Of a stretch of 64,000 nt of DNA, positions 62,215 to 64,000 are shown one piece after another. The notes below the pieces were generated by a model. That model saw only the letters and a program-made list of their open reading frames with translations. It was not told the origin of the DNA and did not search any database. The number at the start of each line of letters is the position of its first letter. Position 1 is the stretch's first letter. The DNA comes from Bacteroidota bacterium (GTDB taxonomy: Bacteria > Bacteroidota > Bacteroidia > Bacteroidales > F082): the NCBI GenBank assembly GCA_016715945.1, contig JADJXJ010000001.1, positions 1,488,001 through 1,552,000 of the forward strand, in the 5' to 3' direction. A program made the translations under genes and the position numbers.

Positions 62215-64000
62215 ATGAGAAAAATCTTAGCACTTACATTCATGATGGTCATTGCAAACTATGCAGGCATGGCGCAATCTAACTTTATTTCGCAAGCACA
62301 GACAGATGCGCTGTTCGGGAAGCTCAAAAATGAAAGCCACCCCTCTCAGCACGAGCGCATTGCACGGGGTGTGAAACAGGTTGCCGCTTTCTGGCGTCAG
62401 GAGGACGGAAACCCGGAGGAATTTGCTGCCTTTTGCAGCGAGTACAACGCCACCGACGAGGCGATGCGCGAAGCCATGTTCCATCGCTTTCAGGACAACT
62501 TCGAACTGCTATGGGGCAGCTTCAACAAAATAAGCGTGGGGCTCAAATACCCTTTGCATGTTGATAAGGGAGAGATCATGCCGGTAGACCGCATCTTCGG
62601 CGGTTATGACGCAGGCGCGCACCTGACGGACGATTTTTTTGCCAATAAGCTGGCCTTCGTGGTCATGCTGAATTTTCCATTTTACACACTGAACGAAAAA
62701 GAGACCCTGGGAGCGTATTGGTCGCGGCTCGAATGGGCTTATGCCCGCATGGGCGATGTGTTTAAATCGCGCATTCCGGCTGCGGCGCTCCAGGAATATG
62801 CACAAACCATGAGCAATGCGGACGCCTACATTTCGGACTACAATATTTATATGGGCAACCTGCGCGACAACCGCGGCCGCAAACCATTCCCAAAAGACCT
62901 CAAACTGATCTCGCACTGGGGCCTGCGCGACGAAATAAAAGCCAACTATGCCAGCAGGGATGGTTTTGGCAAGCAAGCGCTAATCTACGAAGTAATGCAA
63001 CGCATTATCCGCCAGGAAATTCCCTCACAGGTAATCAATAATCCGGATTTCGAATGGGCGCCTTTCCGCAATGAGCTGTTCAGAGGAAATCAGAAAGTTG
63101 AAGTCACGCCCGAACAGGATGTGCGTTATGCCCATTTGCTGAATCTTTTCAAAGTAACCCAAAAGATTGACAATTTTTCGCCATTGTTCCCCAACTATAT
63201 CACACGGAAATTTGAGGATGAGATGGAAATACCTGTGGAACAGGTAGAAGCAATTTTTACTGACCTTGTTTCGCATCCGGTGCTGAAAGACGTAGCCCTC
63301 ATCATTGAGAAGCGCCTCGGGCGTAAGCTCCAGCCCTGGGACATTTGGTATGATGGTTTCAAAACTCGTTCGACCCTGGATGTGGCCAAACTTGACCAGA
63401 TGCTCAAACAACGGTATCCCGACAAAACAGCCTTCGAAAACGACCTGCCCAACATTCTGATAAAGTTAGGTTTCAATACCGACTCGGCACATTCCATCGC
63501 AGCGAAAATTGCTGTGGATCCTTCGCGCGGAGCCGGACATGCCTGGGGTGCAGCCATGCGGGGCGACAAAGCCCGCCTGCGTACCCGTATAGGTCGCGAT
63601 GGCATGGATTACAAAGGTTACAACATCGCCATTCACGAATTCGGCCATAACGTAGAGCAAACCATCAGCCTGTACAACGTGGATTATTACATCCTCAACG
63701 GCGTGCCCAATACCGCATTCACCGAAGCACTGGCATTTACTTTCCAGGCCCGCGATCTGGAACTGCTGGGCATGGACAACCACAACGAAATGACAGACCA
63801 TCTGAATGCGCTCGACAACATCTGGGGCATGTACGAAATCATGGGAGTTTCGCTGGTTGACATCAATGTTTGGCGCTGGATGTATGACCATCCCGATGCA
63901 ACGCCTCAGGAACTGAAAAAAGCTGTCATCCGGATTGCCACCGAGGTATGGAACAAGTATTATGCACCCGTGTTTGGGATAGCAGATGCACCCATCCTGG
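62215..64000 (+). CDS. Secreted zinc metallopeptidase with HEFGH motif (3' end outside window)
   Basis: Starts at ATG 62215 with a signal peptide (RKILALTFMMVIANYAGMAQ) and stays open for 595 codons to the last base. The zinc motif IAIHEFGHNVEQ holds His474, Glu475 and His478; a downstream TAFTEALAF may give the third ligand (Glu), as in gluzincin (M3-like) peptidases. The N-terminal ~450 residues are helix-rich with no recognised extra domain. It may belong to the M3/oligopeptidase-like group, but I could not match a named family. Predicted to be periplasmic or secreted, co-transcribed with the small membrane protein upstream. Confidence 0.8.
   Translation, partial: MRKILALTFMMVIANYAGMAQSNFISQAQTDALFGKLKNESHPSQHERIARGVKQVAAFWRQEDGNPEEFAAFCSEYNATDEAMREAMFHRFQDNFELLWGSFNKISVGLKYPLHVDKGEIMPVDRIFGGYDAGAHLTDDFFANKLAFVVMLNFPFYTLNEKETLGAYWSRLEWAYARMGDVFKSRIPAAALQEYAQTMSNADAYISDYNIYMGNLRDNRGRKPFPKDLKLISHWGLRDEIKANYASRDGFGKQALIYEVMQRIIRQEIPSQVINNPDFEWAPFRNELFRGNQKVEVTPEQDVRYAHLLNLFKVTQKIDNFSPLFPNYITRKFEDEMEIPVEQVEAIFTDLVSHPVLKDVALIIEKRLGRKLQPWDIWYDGFKTRSTLDVAKLDQMLKQRYPDKTAFENDLPNILIKLGFNTDSAHSIAAKIAVDPSRGAGHAWGAAMRGDKARLRTRIGRDGMDYKGYNIAIHEFGHNVEQTISLYNVDYYILNGVPNTAFTEALAFTFQARDLELLGMDNHNEMTDHLNALDNIWGMYEIMGVSLVDINVWRWMYDHPDATPQELKKAVIRIATEVWNKYYAPVFGIADAPIL

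Overview
The window looks like chromosomal DNA of a Bacteroidota bacterium, probably an environmental member of the Bacteroidales or a near relative. The basis is gene content read from the sequence: a GldB-type lipoprotein, a type IX (T9SS) C-terminal sorting domain, a LruC-domain lipoprotein, a short Bacteroidota-type omega subunit next to bamD and coaBC, TonB-dependent receptors, and SusA-like and GH31 glycosidases. Promoters match the Bacteroidota sigma consensus (TAnnTTTG about 20 bp after TTG). Shine-Dalgarno sequences are nearly absent, with two clear exceptions. GC content appears to be near 50%. No phage, insertion sequence, CRISPR array or rRNA was seen.

Layout. 1-4.2 kb: a TPR protein cut by the window edge, translationally coupled to a TonB-receptor-like barrel with no visible plug. 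4.2-7.9 kb: a reverse-strand ferric-iron ABC importer operon with a palindromic operator-like site. 8.1-15.8 kb: gyrB, two L,D-transpeptidase-family proteins, a methyltransferase, and a PiT phosphate transporter broken by an apparent frameshift. 15.9-19.1 kb: a LruC lipoprotein, prmC and tRNA-His. 19.3-23.1 kb: an outer-membrane barrel, gldB, a small membrane protein and yifB/comM. 23.3-29.4 kb: a three-gene alpha-glucan degradation operon (SusA-like GH13, GH31, GH13 lipoprotein) without SusC/D in view. 29.6-41.3 kb: a compact reverse-strand block TBDR - S9 peptidase - hotdog thioesterase - menF - menD - menB - menA - menC - menE. 41.4-43.8 kb: CbpA-like co-chaperone, LiaF-like and PspC envelope-stress proteins. 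44.2-48.3 kb: a eukaryotic-type citrate synthase, YjbQ, an orphan BtuF-like protein, Hsp20 and an MBL-fold hydrolase. 48.4-53.2 kb: a DUF6913-like protein, dapA, a T9SS-exported M14 carboxypeptidase and a DUF6252-like lipoprotein. 53.4-55.5 kb: a seven-helix membrane protein and an alpha-oxoamine synthase (sphingolipid or sulfonolipid type). 55.7-64 kb: bamD, rpoZ, coaBC, DUF4835, recN, fabI, a small membrane protein, and a secreted HEFGH metallopeptidase running off the window.

Most of the content is housekeeping plus cell-envelope biology: outer-membrane assembly, gliding/T9SS, lipids, menaquinone and peptidoglycan. The least explained parts are the TPR/plugless-barrel pair, the iron operator overlapping its promoter, the PiT frameshift, the lipid-type PLP enzyme beside an unknown seven-helix protein, and promoters placed so close to start codons that the mRNAs should be almost leaderless.
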